Assembly: GCF_030651995.1 (NCBI RefSeq) | Contig: NZ_JAUSBN010000041.1 | Span: 62,001 to 126,000 of the forward strand | Direction: 5' to 3' | Source: Reyranella sp. | GTDB taxonomy: Bacteria; Pseudomonadota; Alphaproteobacteria; Reyranellales; Reyranellaceae | DNA: 64,000 nt | Shown: positions 1 through 7,905 of the stretch, piece after piece | How the letters are laid out: every line of letters starts with the position of its first letter | Position numbering within the stretch: position 1 is the stretch's first letter | The notes under the pieces: model-generated | The model's database searches: none | What the model was told of the DNA's origin: nothing | Seen by the model: the letters and a program-made list of their open reading frames with translations, nothing else | Made by a program: the position numbers and the translations under genes

Positions 1-1
1 G

Positions 2-109
2 GCGGGATGGCCCCAGAGTTACTATCAGATGATGCGCGGGCGGCTCGACGAGCTGATCGACGATTCGCCGGTGGACTGGAAGGGAGTTTATGTCGCCAAG
101 GACAAGTGA
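2..109 (+). CDS. C-terminal fragment of an unidentified protein, cut by the window edge
   Basis: An open frame enters from the left edge and ends in TGA after 35 codons (tail MMRGRLDELIDDSPVDW, then KGVYVAKDK). I do not recognise the family from this tail. Its last 20 bases overlap the start of the next gene on the same strand, so the two are probably cotranscribed. No function is proposed. Confidence 0.6.
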   Translation, partial: AGWPQSYYQMMRGRLDELIDDSPVDWKGVYVAKDK

Positions 110-1010
110 GCAGGATCGCCGCCTCACCGCCATCGAGGACCTCGTGTGCCGCGACGTGGGCCGCAAGACGCAGCAACTGATCGACGCCAATCGCGGCGGC
201 CTGGCCGAGTCGGCGACGTCGCTCGCCACCGCCACGCGCGTGGGGCTGATCACCGGCTTCTTCGTGCCGCGCGGCGACGTGGCGGCGCCGGAGACCGACG
301 GGCCCGTGGGAACCGCGCTGCTGGCCGCTTCTCTCGTGGCCTGCGGCGTGCCGGCGCGCATCGCCGTCGACACGCCCAGCGTCGAGGCCGTGCGCTCGGC
401 CGTGCGGGCGACTGGCGAAGACGTGACCGTCGATGAGATCGTTCTCGGGGAAGACGGCGCCATCGAGGCGCAGGCGCGGATCTGGCGGCAGGACAATCTC
501 TCCCACGTCGTCGCCATCGAACGGTGCGGGCGCAGCGCCGACGGCCGGCCACGCAACATGCGCGGTGTCGACGTCTCGCCCTGGACCTTGCCGCTCGATG
601 CGTTGTTCGAGGGCGGCGACTGGGCGAAGCTCGCGGTCGGCGACGGCGGCAACGAGATCGGCATGGGCAAGCTGCCGCCCGGCCTGATCGCCCAGCACGT
701 GCCTAACGGCGCGGAGATCGCCTGCGTAACCTCGTGCGACCACCTCGTGGTCGCCGGCGTCTCGAACTGGGGCGCCTACGGGCTCATGGCGGCGCTCGCC
801 GTCCTGCGTCCCGACTGGCGTCCGACAATCGCGAAATTCCTGACCGCGGAACGGGACTTCTTCGTCACCGATACGATCGTCAAGGAAGCCGGCGCGGTGG
901 ACGGGGTGACGGCGCTGCGCGTCGCCACGGTCGACGGATTCGGCCCGGAAATCCACGGACCGCTGGTAGACAGGCTTGGTCGCATTGCATGGGGAGAGGG
1001 CGCGCATTAG
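90..1010 (+). CDS. DUF4392 family protein (D-glutamate cyclase-like C-terminal domain)
   Basis: A 306-aa protein without signal peptide or membrane segment. The glycine-rich signature GDGGNEIGMG (residues 184-193) followed by an ACVTSCDHL segment is what I associate with DUF4392, the domain at the C-terminus of mammalian D-glutamate cyclase; such proteins interconvert D-glutamate and 5-oxo-D-proline, but the substrate here is inferred only. The start is supported by GGGAG four to five bases upstream of ATG. It overlaps the preceding reading frame by 20 bases, and the acyl-CoA dehydrogenase begins 10 bases after its stop, so all three may form one transcript. Confidence 0.75.
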   Translation: MSPRTSEQDRRLTAIEDLVCRDVGRKTQQLIDANRGGLAESATSLATATRVGLITGFFVPRGDVAAPETDGPVGTALLAASLVACGVPARIAVDTPSVEAVRSAVRATGEDVTVDEIVLGEDGAIEAQARIWRQDNLSHVVAIERCGRSADGRPRNMRGVDVSPWTLPLDALFEGGDWAKLAVGDGGNEIGMGKLPPGLIAQHVPNGAEIACVTSCDHLVVAGVSNWGAYGLMAALAVLRPDWRPTIAKFLTAERDFFVTDTIVKEAGAVDGVTALRVATVDGFGPEIHGPLVDRLGRIAWGEGAH

Positions 1011-1020
1011 CTTGCGCGCC

Positions 1021-2187
1021 ATGGAAAATCCCTACGCTCCGACGCATCCCGAGATCCGCGACGCCGTTCGCCAGCTCTGCCTGAAGTTCGATGGCGCCTA
1101 CTGGCGCGATCTCGACCGCGAGCGCGGCTATCCGACGGCCTTCGTGAAGGCGCTGACCGAAGCCGGCTGGCTGTCGATCCTGATTCCCGAGGAATATGGC
1201 GGCGCGGGCCTCGGCATCTCGGCGGCCAGCGCGGTGCTGGAGGAGATCCACAAGGCCGGCTGCAACGCCGCGGCCTGCCACGCCCAGATGTACATCATGG
1301 GCACGGTGCTGCGGCACGGCAGCAAGGAGCAGAAGGAACGCTACCTGCCGAAGATCGCGACCGGCGAGCTGCGCCTGCAGGCATTCGGCGTCACCGAGCC
1401 GTCGAGCGGCACCGATACGCTGAGCCTGCGCACCACGGCGGTGAAGAAGGACAACAGCACCTACGTCGTGAACGGCCAGAAGGTGTGGACCAGCCGCGCC
1501 GAGCATTCCGACCTGATGCTGCTGCTTGCCCGCACCACGCCGCGCGAGCAGACCAAGAAGAAGACGGACGGGCTGTCGGTGTTCCTCGTCGATATGCGGT
1601 CCGCGCTGGGCAAGGGCCTGACCATCCGGCCGATCCGCACCATGATGAACCACAACAGCACCGAAGTGTTCTTCGACAACATGGAAGTGTCGGCCGAGAA
1701 CCTGATCGGCGAGGAGGGGCAGGGCTTCCGCTACATCCTCTCCGGCATGAATGCCGAGCGGGTGCTGATCGCCTCGGAATGCATCGGCGACGGCAAGTGG
1801 TTCATCGAACGTGCGGTGAACTACGCCAATGAGCGCAAGCTGTTCGGCCGCCCGATCGGCCAGAACCAGGGCGTCCAGTACCCGATCGCGCGCGCCTACA
1901 CGCAGATCGAGGCCGCCGACCTGATGGTGCGCAAGGCCGCCGCGATGTTCGAGGCAGGCATCAATGCCGGCGCCGAGGCCAACATGGCCAAGATGCTGGC
2001 CTCGGAAGCCTCGTGGGCGGCCGCCGAGATGTGCGTGCAGACCCATGGCGGCTTCGGCTTCGCCGAGGAATACGACGTCGAGCGCAAGTTCCGCGAGGCC
2101 CGCCTCTACACGGTGGCGCCGATCTCGACCAACATGATCCTGAACTTCGTCGCAGAGCACGTGCTCGGGCTGCCGCGGTCGTATTAG
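1021..2187 (+). CDS. acyl-CoA dehydrogenase
   Basis: A 388-aa FAD flavoenzyme of the acyl-CoA dehydrogenase family, full length: helical N-terminal domain, a beta domain containing AFGVTEPSSGTDTLSL, and a C-terminal helical domain with RKLFGRPIGQNQGVQYPIA and THGGFGFAEEY. It should make the alpha,beta double bond of an acyl-CoA and pass electrons to ETF. The usual catalytic glutamate of medium-chain enzymes (in YEGT) is replaced: the aligned stretch reads LYTVAPIST with Pro367 in that place. A glutamate instead lies in GMNAERVLIA (Glu246), the helix-G position used by isovaleryl-CoA and long-chain dehydrogenases. I chose the ATG giving MENPYAPTH because it matches family length; the open frame extends 15 codons further upstream. 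Substrate unknown. Confidence 0.92.
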   Translation: MENPYAPTHPEIRDAVRQLCLKFDGAYWRDLDRERGYPTAFVKALTEAGWLSILIPEEYGGAGLGISAASAVLEEIHKAGCNAAACHAQMYIMGTVLRHGSKEQKERYLPKIATGELRLQAFGVTEPSSGTDTLSLRTTAVKKDNSTYVVNGQKVWTSRAEHSDLMLLLARTTPREQTKKKTDGLSVFLVDMRSALGKGLTIRPIRTMMNHNSTEVFFDNMEVSAENLIGEEGQGFRYILSGMNAERVLIASECIGDGKWFIERAVNYANERKLFGRPIGQNQGVQYPIARAYTQIEAADLMVRKAAAMFEAGINAGAEANMAKMLASEASWAAAEMCVQTHGGFGFAEEYDVERKFREARLYTVAPISTNMILNFVAEHVLGLPRSY

Positions 2188-2195
2188 CTTTTTTT

Positions 2196-2264
2196 GTCAT
2201 CCCGAGTGTAGCGAGGGACCTTTACTGCCACCGCACAAAGGTCCCTCGCTACGCTCGGGATGAC
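2196..2264. repeat. 28-bp inverted repeat (hairpin element)
   Basis: Two 28-base arms (2196-2223 and 2237-2264) are complementary apart from one G-T position and enclose a 13-base loop. The arm begins GTCATCCCGAG and ends GGGACCTTT. It lies between two convergent genes, directly after a T run, so it could also end transcription from either side. A diverged single arm occurs near 38.15 kb, which argues for a dispersed intergenic repeat rather than a simple terminator. Confidence 0.85.
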
Positions 2265-2278
2265 ACCTGTTTCGTAAT

Positions 2279-3394
2279 CTATGCCTCTGCCCCCACAGCC
2301 TCGACGATCATCTTCTGGAAGTGGATGACGAGGTGTTCGCTGTTGGTGAGGAAGCGACCCGTGTCCGGAATCCCGCCCAGCAGGCCGCGCTGGACCGAAT
2401 CGGTCAGCGCATCGTCTTCCGCCGCAACCTGCTTGTTGAAGGCGACGAGTGACTTCGCGAAGTCTTCGGTCACACCGGGTCCGAAGAACTGTTCCGAGAA
2501 GCCCCTGGTCGCGTTCGGTCCGTCCGGCGTCCAGACATCGATCGACAGGTTCGGGAAACCTGGATTGATGTTGATCGTCACGTTCGGCCACAAGAAATGG
2601 TACTGCGACTGCCTCACGGCGCCCGAGACGTCGTACAGCTTGCCCCTGGCCTTGCCGTCGAGCGCCGCCGGCCGGACAGGGCCGCTCTGGCTCGAGAAGT
2701 AGCCGTGGGTCTTCAGCGTGTAGACATCCGGGCGCACGTCGATCGCGGCGTTGAAACCGGGATGGGCGACGGCGCAGTGATAGCATTCGAGATAGTTCTC
2801 GAGCATCGTCTTCCAGTTGGCGTTCGAACGCCATTCCTCGCGGCTGTAATGCACGAGCGTATCGAGCGCGACGCCACTTCCGGCGATCAGGTCGAGGACC
2901 GGGCCGTAGCAGGACGCGGCCGTCGGCCCCTCGGGGTCGAGGTTGACGAAGACGAACGGCCCGAGCGCCTCGGCGCGGATCGGCACCAGCGGGAAATCGG
3001 CGAGATTGAAGTTCGGCTCCGACGCCGAGCGCGGCACGCGCTTCAGGCCGCCGGCCAGATCGTAGGTCCAGGCATGGTAGCCGCATTGCAGGCTCTTCGC
3101 ATTGCCGCGGCCTTTCAGGACTTCGTGGCGGCGATGGCGGCACACGTTCACGAGGCCTGCCAGGCCATTCTCGTTGCGCACGACCGCGACCGGCACGCCG
3201 CCGGCATAGCCGGTCACGTAGTCGCCGACCTCGACGAGCTGCGACAGCGGGCCGACATAGTTCCAACTCCTGCGGAAGACGCGCGCGATCTCACGCTCGG
3301 TGATCGAGGGATCGGTGTACCAGCAGGCCGGAAGAGACTCACCGCGATCGAGCGCGGCGAGCAGGGTGGCGGGAACGTCGGCACGTAATGTCAT
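2279..3394 (-). CDS. Rieske non-heme iron oxygenase, alpha subunit
   Basis: A 371-aa aromatic-ring-hydroxylating oxygenase alpha subunit. The Rieske [2Fe-2S] ligands are C85-x-H87 and C104-x2-H107. The mononuclear iron site is seen in NYLECYHCAVAHPGF, with His206 and His211 as ligands. A downstream acidic segment (AAEDDALTDSVQRGL) is typical of the C-terminal part. No reductase, ferredoxin or small subunit lies nearby, so electrons must come from elsewhere. The family hydroxylates or demethylates aromatic or quaternary-amine compounds; the substrate cannot be read from sequence. It stands alone on the minus strand, converging with the acyl-CoA dehydrogenase across the hairpin repeat. Confidence 0.92.
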   Translation of the reverse strand: MTLRADVPATLLAALDRGESLPACWYTDPSITEREIARVFRRSWNYVGPLSQLVEVGDYVTGYAGGVPVAVVRNENGLAGLVNVCRHRRHEVLKGRGNAKSLQCGYHAWTYDLAGGLKRVPRSASEPNFNLADFPLVPIRAEALGPFVFVNLDPEGPTAASCYGPVLDLIAGSGVALDTLVHYSREEWRSNANWKTMLENYLECYHCAVAHPGFNAAIDVRPDVYTLKTHGYFSSQSGPVRPAALDGKARGKLYDVSGAVRQSQYHFLWPNVTININPGFPNLSIDVWTPDGPNATRGFSEQFFGPGVTEDFAKSLVAFNKQVAAEDDALTDSVQRGLLGGIPDTGRFLTNSEHLVIHFQKMIVEAVGAEA

Positions 3395-3415
3395 GGCGGC
3401 AGCTCACTATGGTGG

Positions 3416-4042
3416 CTAGCCGAAGATAATCCCCCGCAGGGTCGAAATTGCGGCCGAGATTGCGGCATGGCCGACCATCAGGAGAAACACGGTCCAGACG
3501 GCGGTGATCGCCGTGAGGAGCCATCCCAGAATGGCCATCAAACCGTCATCTTCGATGAGGGCGAAACAGAAGAAGAGGATGGCCCAGGCCGGGAAGAAGT
3601 TGTCGAAGGGAATCGGCAGCGCGAGAATCAAGACGTCCAGCGACCAGGCCAGCAGGAGCAGCCGGCGTGGCACGCCGTTCACCCACCATTCGTAACGCGC
3701 ATGCACGGTGTTCTCGAGCCAGCGGATGAAGCGCCGCGCACGGGCGAGGAAATCCTGCAGCTTGCCGCGTGGCAGGCCGCGTTTGCCGATCATGAGCGGC
3801 AGCGATGGCACCGGTCTCCCGGCGAAGTACTGCGCCAGGAGGTAGAGCATCGGCACGCCTGTGATCGTCGACAACCACGGAATGCCGGTCGGTATGACGT
3901 TCGCGATGTTCAGCGCCAGGATGGCGAAGGCATAGGATCGCCCTTCGAGTCCGACAAGGAACTCGTTCAGCGTGAGGATCGACCTGCGGTCGCCGCTGAA
4001 CAGCCGATCGAGCGTGTCCAGAAGGCCGAAATTGTCCTTCAT
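3416..4042 (-). CDS. ExoD-family membrane protein
   Basis: A 208-aa protein resembling the exopolysaccharide synthesis ExoD family. After a hydrophilic N-terminus (DRLFSGDRRSILTLNEFLVGL) come hydrophobic segments near residues 37-70 and four more in the C-terminal half, ending at LRGIIFG. The link to exopolysaccharide is known for Sinorhizobium exoD; the biochemical role is unclear. Its ATG overlaps the stop of the upstream CitE-like gene in an ATGA arrangement, indicating translational coupling, although the two functions have no obvious relation. Confidence 0.8.
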   Translation of the reverse strand: MKDNFGLLDTLDRLFSGDRRSILTLNEFLVGLEGRSYAFAILALNIANVIPTGIPWLSTITGVPMLYLLAQYFAGRPVPSLPLMIGKRGLPRGKLQDFLARARRFIRWLENTVHARYEWWVNGVPRRLLLLAWSLDVLILALPIPFDNFFPAWAILFFCFALIEDDGLMAILGWLLTAITAVWTVFLLMVGHAAISAAISTLRGIIFG

Positions 4043-4902
4043 CCACCCGTCCGCGAGACCAGGCGGCGGGCCAGCACGAGATGAGGTTTGTCGAGCATCT
4101 TGCCGTCCATCGTGAGGACGCCGGCGCCGGGATTGCCCTCGAACGTCGCGATGACGCGCGTTGCCCAGTCGATCTCGGCCGCGGTCGGCGTGAAGACTTC
4201 GTGGATGATGGCGACCTGGTCGGGATGGATCGCGATCTTGCCGCCGTAGCCCATGCGCCTTGCGTCGTGCGCCTCGGCACGCAGGCCTTCGACGTTGCGG
4301 ATGTCGGGATAGACTGTGTCGTAGGCAGTGACGCCGGCGGCGACCGAGGCCATCAGGTTGACCGTGCGCGCCATCTTGAACGTGTCATCGTAGACGCCGG
4401 GAGAGGGACCTTTCGCCAGGGCGCCGAGATCGGCCATCAGATCCTCGCCGCCCCACGAGTGACCGATCAGGCGGGCATGCTTCGCCGGCGCGGCGGTGAG
4501 CGCCAGGATCGCCGCCGCGCTCTCGGTGGCGATCGTCAGGATGCGGGTTGCGCCAGCCTCGATGCCCTCGCGCGCTTCCAGCGCATCGAGATAGTTCGAC
4601 ATCAGGTCGAGGTCGGCCTGGCCGACGCATTTCGGGAAGACGATGCCGTCGGGCTTGCCCTGCATCACGGTGGCGAGGTCGCCCAAGGTCAGGCCGGTGT
4701 CGAGCGCGTTGACGCGGACGTAGAGTTTCGGGCCGGCCCGGTCGGCGCTCCGGAGATAGGCCAGCGCCATGTCGCGCGCGATCATCTTGCGGTCGGTGGC
4801 GACGGAATCCTCGAGGTCGAGGATCAGCCCGTCGGCGCCGGAGGCGGGGCCCTTGGCGAGCTTGCGCTCGGAATCGGCGGGGACGAACAGGAAGGATCGC
4901 AT
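4039..4902 (-). CDS. CitE/HpcH-type CoA-ester lyase
   Basis: A 287-aa TIM-barrel lyase of the citrate lyase beta/malyl-CoA lyase family. The N-terminus MRSFLFVPADSERKLAK, the metal-binding LILDLEDSVA, VRVNALDTGL, and GIVFPKCVG are family hallmarks. Members cleave or form (S)-malyl-, beta-methylmalyl- or citramalyl-CoA with Mg2+. It is preceded by a MaoC hydratase gene with only six bases between them, a pairing that fits a hydratase feeding a hydroxyacyl-CoA lyase. The exact substrate is inferred, not shown. Confidence 0.88.
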   Translation of the reverse strand: MRSFLFVPADSERKLAKGPASGADGLILDLEDSVATDRKMIARDMALAYLRSADRAGPKLYVRVNALDTGLTLGDLATVMQGKPDGIVFPKCVGQADLDLMSNYLDALEAREGIEAGATRILTIATESAAAILALTAAPAKHARLIGHSWGGEDLMADLGALAKGPSPGVYDDTFKMARTVNLMASVAAGVTAYDTVYPDIRNVEGLRAEAHDARRMGYGGKIAIHPDQVAIIHEVFTPTAAEIDWATRVIATFEGNPGAGVLTMDGKMLDKPHLVLARRLVSRTGG

Positions 4903-4908
4903 CGGTTC

Positions 4909-5364
4909 TCAGTCCTTGGGTTTCTTGCGCATCAGCGCCTGGCGGGTGCATTCGGCGACGGTCTCGCCGCGCTGGTTGATCGCGGTATGGGCGAATTCGA
5001 CGATACCGGCATCGGGACGCGATTTGCTCTCACGCAGGCCGAGCACGCGGGTTCGCACGCGCAGCGTGTCGCCGTGGAAGACGGGCTTGGGAAAGCGCAC
5101 GTCGGTCATGCCGAGATTGGCAATCGTGGTGCCGAGCGTCGTGTCGTTCACGGTGATACCGATCATCAGGCCCAGCGTGAACAGGCTGTTCACGATGCGC
5201 TGCCCGAACTCGGTCTTCGAGGCGAATTCCTCGTCGAGATGCAGCGGCTGGACGTTCATGGTGAGCGAGCTGAACAGGACATTGTCCATTTCGGTCACGG
5301 TGCGGGTCCATTCGTGCTCGAACACACGCCCGACGGTGAAGTCCTCGTAATGAAGTCCTGCCAT
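4909..5364 (-). CDS. MaoC-family hotdog dehydratase
   Basis: A 151-aa single-hotdog (R)-hydratase-like protein. The segment beginning [18 protein letters not shown] carries the family hydratase motif (Asp and His positions visible as [10 protein letters not shown]), followed by [14 protein letters not shown]. It is much shorter than the two-hotdog mesaconyl-CoA hydratase of the ethylmalonyl-CoA pathway. It is the first gene of a minus-strand run with the CitE-like lyase and ExoD protein. A GGAGAAAGATGG stretch over the start gives a good ribosome-binding site. Confidence 0.85.
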   Translation of the reverse strand: MAGLHYEDFTVGRVFEHEWTRTVTEMDNVLFSSLTMNVQPLHLDEEFASKTEFGQRIVNSLFTLGLMIGITVNDTTLGTTIANLGMTDVRFPKPVFHGDTLRVRTRVLGLRESKSRPDAGIVEFAHTAINQRGETVAECTRQALMRKKPKD

Positions 5365-5471
5365 CTTTCTCCTCGCGGAAGGGGAGCCTTCCTAGCATGG
5401 ATGGACGCTGGCCGGCTCGCCATCGTATCAATGCCGCCACAGGATGAAACACCGGTATGGGGAGTAAGACG

Positions 5472-6449
5472 ATGCGCGCGATGCTGAGCGAAACGCCGGG
5501 CGGGCCAGAGAGCCTGAAGCTGGTGGAGATGCCCTCCAAGCCGCTGGGCAAGGGCCAGGTGCGCGTCGCGACCAGGGCGGCCGGCGTCAACTTCCCCGAC
5601 ACGCTGATCATCCAGGACAAGTACCAATTCAAGCCGCAGCGCCCGTTCGCGCCGGGCCACGAGATCGCGGGCGACATCACCGAGGTCGGCGAGGGTGTCT
5701 CCGGCTACAAGGTGGGCGACCGCGTGATCGGCATGATCGGCCATGGCGGCTATGCCAGCGAGGCCGTGGTCGACGAGATCCAGCTCCTCCCGATGCCGAA
5801 GAACATGAGCTACGAGGATGGTGCGGCCTTCACCATGACCTACGGCACCTCCTACTACGCGCTGAAGCAGCGCAGCAGCTACAAGCCGGGCGAGACGCTG
5901 CTGGTCACCGGGGCCTCGGGCGGCGTCGGCCTCACGGCGGTCGAGCTGGGCGCGCTGATGGGCCTCAAGGTGATCGCCGCCGTAGGCTCGGACGAGAAGA
6001 TGGAAGTCTGCCGCAAGTACGGCGCCACGATGTTCGTGAACTACGCCAAGGAGAAGATGCGCGACAAGGTCAAGGAACTGACCGGCGGCGCCGGCGCGGA
6101 CATCATCTACGACGCGGTCGGCGGCGATGCGTTCGACGAATCGATCCGCTGCATCGCCTGGTACGGCCGCCTGCTGGTGGTGGGCTTCGCGGCGGGACGC
6201 ATCCCGTCGCTGCCGGCCAACCTCGCGCTGTTGAAGAGCTGCGACGTGCGCGGCGTGTTCTACGGCGCCTGGCGCGGCCGCGAGCCGGCCGAGGCGCGCA
6301 AGAACTTCGACGAGATGCTGGCCTGGTACGGCGAGGGCAAGCTGAAGCCGCATATCTCCATGCGCTTCCCGCTGGAGAAGGCGGCAGACGCCATGAACGC
6401 TTTGCTGTCGCGCAAGGCGACCGGCAAGGTCATCATCGAGGTCGCCTGA
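5472..6449 (+). CDS. NADPH:quinone oxidoreductase, zinc-independent MDR family
   Basis: A 325-aa medium-chain reductase. AAGVNFPDTLIIQDKYQ, FAPGHEIAGDI and the nucleotide-binding LLVTGASGGVGLTAVELG mark the quinone oxidoreductase subgroup; catalytic-zinc cysteines are absent. It probably reduces quinones or enoyl compounds with NADPH. The frame opens at an ATG 15 bases earlier, but a GGGGAG sequence eight bases before the second ATG decides for MRAMLSETPGG. It is divergent from the MaoC gene and 16 bases upstream of the SDR gene, likely an operon. Confidence 0.9.
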   Translation: MRAMLSETPGGPESLKLVEMPSKPLGKGQVRVATRAAGVNFPDTLIIQDKYQFKPQRPFAPGHEIAGDITEVGEGVSGYKVGDRVIGMIGHGGYASEAVVDEIQLLPMPKNMSYEDGAAFTMTYGTSYYALKQRSSYKPGETLLVTGASGGVGLTAVELGALMGLKVIAAVGSDEKMEVCRKYGATMFVNYAKEKMRDKVKELTGGAGADIIYDAVGGDAFDESIRCIAWYGRLLVVGFAAGRIPSLPANLALLKSCDVRGVFYGAWRGREPAEARKNFDEMLAWYGEGKLKPHISMRFPLEKAADAMNALLSRKATGKVIIEVA

Positions 6450-6465
6450 CAACACGGAGGCTTCG

Positions 6466-7221
6466 ATGGGCAGACTGGCCGGCAAGATCGCGATCGTGAC
6501 AGGGGCCGCCTCGGGTATCGGGGCGGCGTCGGCCAAGCTGTTCGCGGAGGAGGGCGCCCAGGTGCTGGCGGTCGACCGGCCGGAATCGGCGATCGACACG
6601 GTCCATGCCGGGAACACGGCGATCGAGGCCTTCGCGGCCGACATCACCGGCGACGACGCGCCGAACAAGATCGTGGCCGCCGTCCTCGACCGGTTCGGGG
6701 CGCTCGACATCCTGTTCAACAATGCCGGTGTCAGCGGCCGCGCCTTCGTCGAAGAAATGACTGACGAGATGTGGGACCGCGTGAATGACGTCAACGTGCG
6801 CGGCATGTTCCGGCTGTGCCGGGAAGCCATTCCAGCGCTGAAGCTCAGAGCCAGGGAGAAGGGCCGCGCGCGGATCGTCAACACGGCCTCGGTCATGGCC
6901 TTCGACACCGATTACGGCCTGGCGGCCTATTGCGCGTCGAAGGCCGGCGTCGGCGGTCTCACGCGGACGCTCGCGCTGGAACTCGGCAAGTTCAACATCA
7001 CCGCCAACTATGTCTGCCCGGGCGCGATCTACAGCGGCATGACGCAGACCAACTTCGACAAGCCGGAGATCCGGGAGGTCTGGGAGAAGAAGGCGGCGCT
7101 GCGCCGGCTCGGCCAGCCGATCGACATCGCCCGCGGCGCTCTGCTGCTGGCGTCCGACGACGCCGACTTCATCACGGGCCACGAGTTGGTGGTGGATGGC
7201 GGCCTCACCTTGCGGACCTGA
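6466..7221 (+). CDS. short-chain dehydrogenase/reductase (SDR)
   Basis: A 251-aa classical SDR. The TGAASGIG cofactor loop, NNAG, an active-site serine in NTASVM, and Tyr155-x3-Lys159 (YCASK) are all present, as is the C-terminal GHELVVDGG. The cofactor is probably NAD, since an aspartate ends the second strand (LAVDRP). It oxidises a hydroxyl or reduces a carbonyl on an unknown substrate. An ACACGGAGGC Shine-Dalgarno precedes the ATG. It is the last gene before the accessory pocket. Confidence 0.92.
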   Translation: MGRLAGKIAIVTGAASGIGAASAKLFAEEGAQVLAVDRPESAIDTVHAGNTAIEAFAADITGDDAPNKIVAAVLDRFGALDILFNNAGVSGRAFVEEMTDEMWDRVNDVNVRGMFRLCREAIPALKLRAREKGRARIVNTASVMAFDTDYGLAAYCASKAGVGGLTRTLALELGKFNITANYVCPGAIYSGMTQTNFDKPEIREVWEKKAALRRLGQPIDIARGALLLASDDADFITGHELVVDGGLTLRT

Positions 7222-7250
7222 GACGCAGGCCCTCTTAGTAGTCTACTACG

Positions 7251-7502
7251 CGGCGCCATCCTTCCTGAGGTTATGGGCGCGCGCCTGCAGTCCATCCGCT
7301 GCAGCATCTTGCCGACCGCGAACCCGGTCGCGCAGCGTCGGACGATCCATCCCGCAGGCCTACACGGCCTCTGTGCGCGACCATCCTCCAGCACCAGCGC
7401 CATCGCGGATCTGGCCAGACAAGCGACCGTCCTAACTCGGCGATGTAGCGAGGCAGCGGCGTAAGGCAGCTCCAACCGCGTCACCTCGATCTTGGCGCCC
7501 AA
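7251..7502 (-). pseudogene. decayed N-terminal fragment of an IS630-type transposase
   Basis: Reading the minus strand, one frame gives KIEVTRLELPYAAASL and SAMALVLEDG; after a one-base shift the next frame gives ACGMDRPTLRDRVRG preceded by an in-frame TAG. Together these match, from memory, the helix-turn-helix start of IS630-family transposases (form ...ARACGMDRQTLRDWVHRYN...). The fragment then stops, so the DDE catalytic domain is missing. No terminal inverted repeats were seen. It marks a past insertion at the left edge of the accessory pocket. Confidence 0.7.
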
Positions 7503-7905
7503 CCTGTCGTCCCTTCCCGCACGCAGGGCGGTTCGCTTCGAGATTTGACGCTTGAATATTCAAAGTCCGGCTCATCAGTAACTCGAGGGCTCGCTTCTCA
7601 CAGGAGAGATGTCTTTGAGAACATTTGATGCCCCTGGCGATGATACTGCCTATCCCTCGTTCTCGTCGCCCCTGTTGCCGCCTGCCTTGTCGCGGCCAGT
7701 GAGCACCGGTCACCCGGAAGGCTGACCTCGCGGTGTAACTGAACACCGTCGCATCGATCGGGTCGAGCGCGCCGAAATCGCCAGCCAACGAGAAGTCGAT
7801 CACCGGCGGGGCTGTCCGGGGCGTTGGAGCCGCTTTCCTTTTCGATGCGGCACGCGACGGCAAAGCGCCCTCCAGGCCCCGATGGGCCGCTGAACGGAGA
7901 CGAAC
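7503..7905. other. gap of about 400 bases without a recognisable gene
   Basis: This stretch separates the IS630 remnant from the large nuclease-toxin-like gene. It contains a 38-codon frame at 7609-7725 (MSLRTFDAPGDD) with a purine-rich AGGAGAG touching its ATG, too little to support as a gene. Further reading frames such as APKSPANEKSITGGA just upstream of the next gene lack a start. It may be decayed coding sequence. The final bases, CGGAGACGAAC, serve as the ribosome-binding site of the next gene. Confidence 0.5.

Noticed and set aside
7609-7725. 38-codon frame MSLRTFDAPGDD with a purine-rich upstream stretch
   Set aside because: The AGGAGAG touches the ATG instead of lying 5-9 bases away, and the peptide has no recognisable feature; possibly decayed coding sequence.
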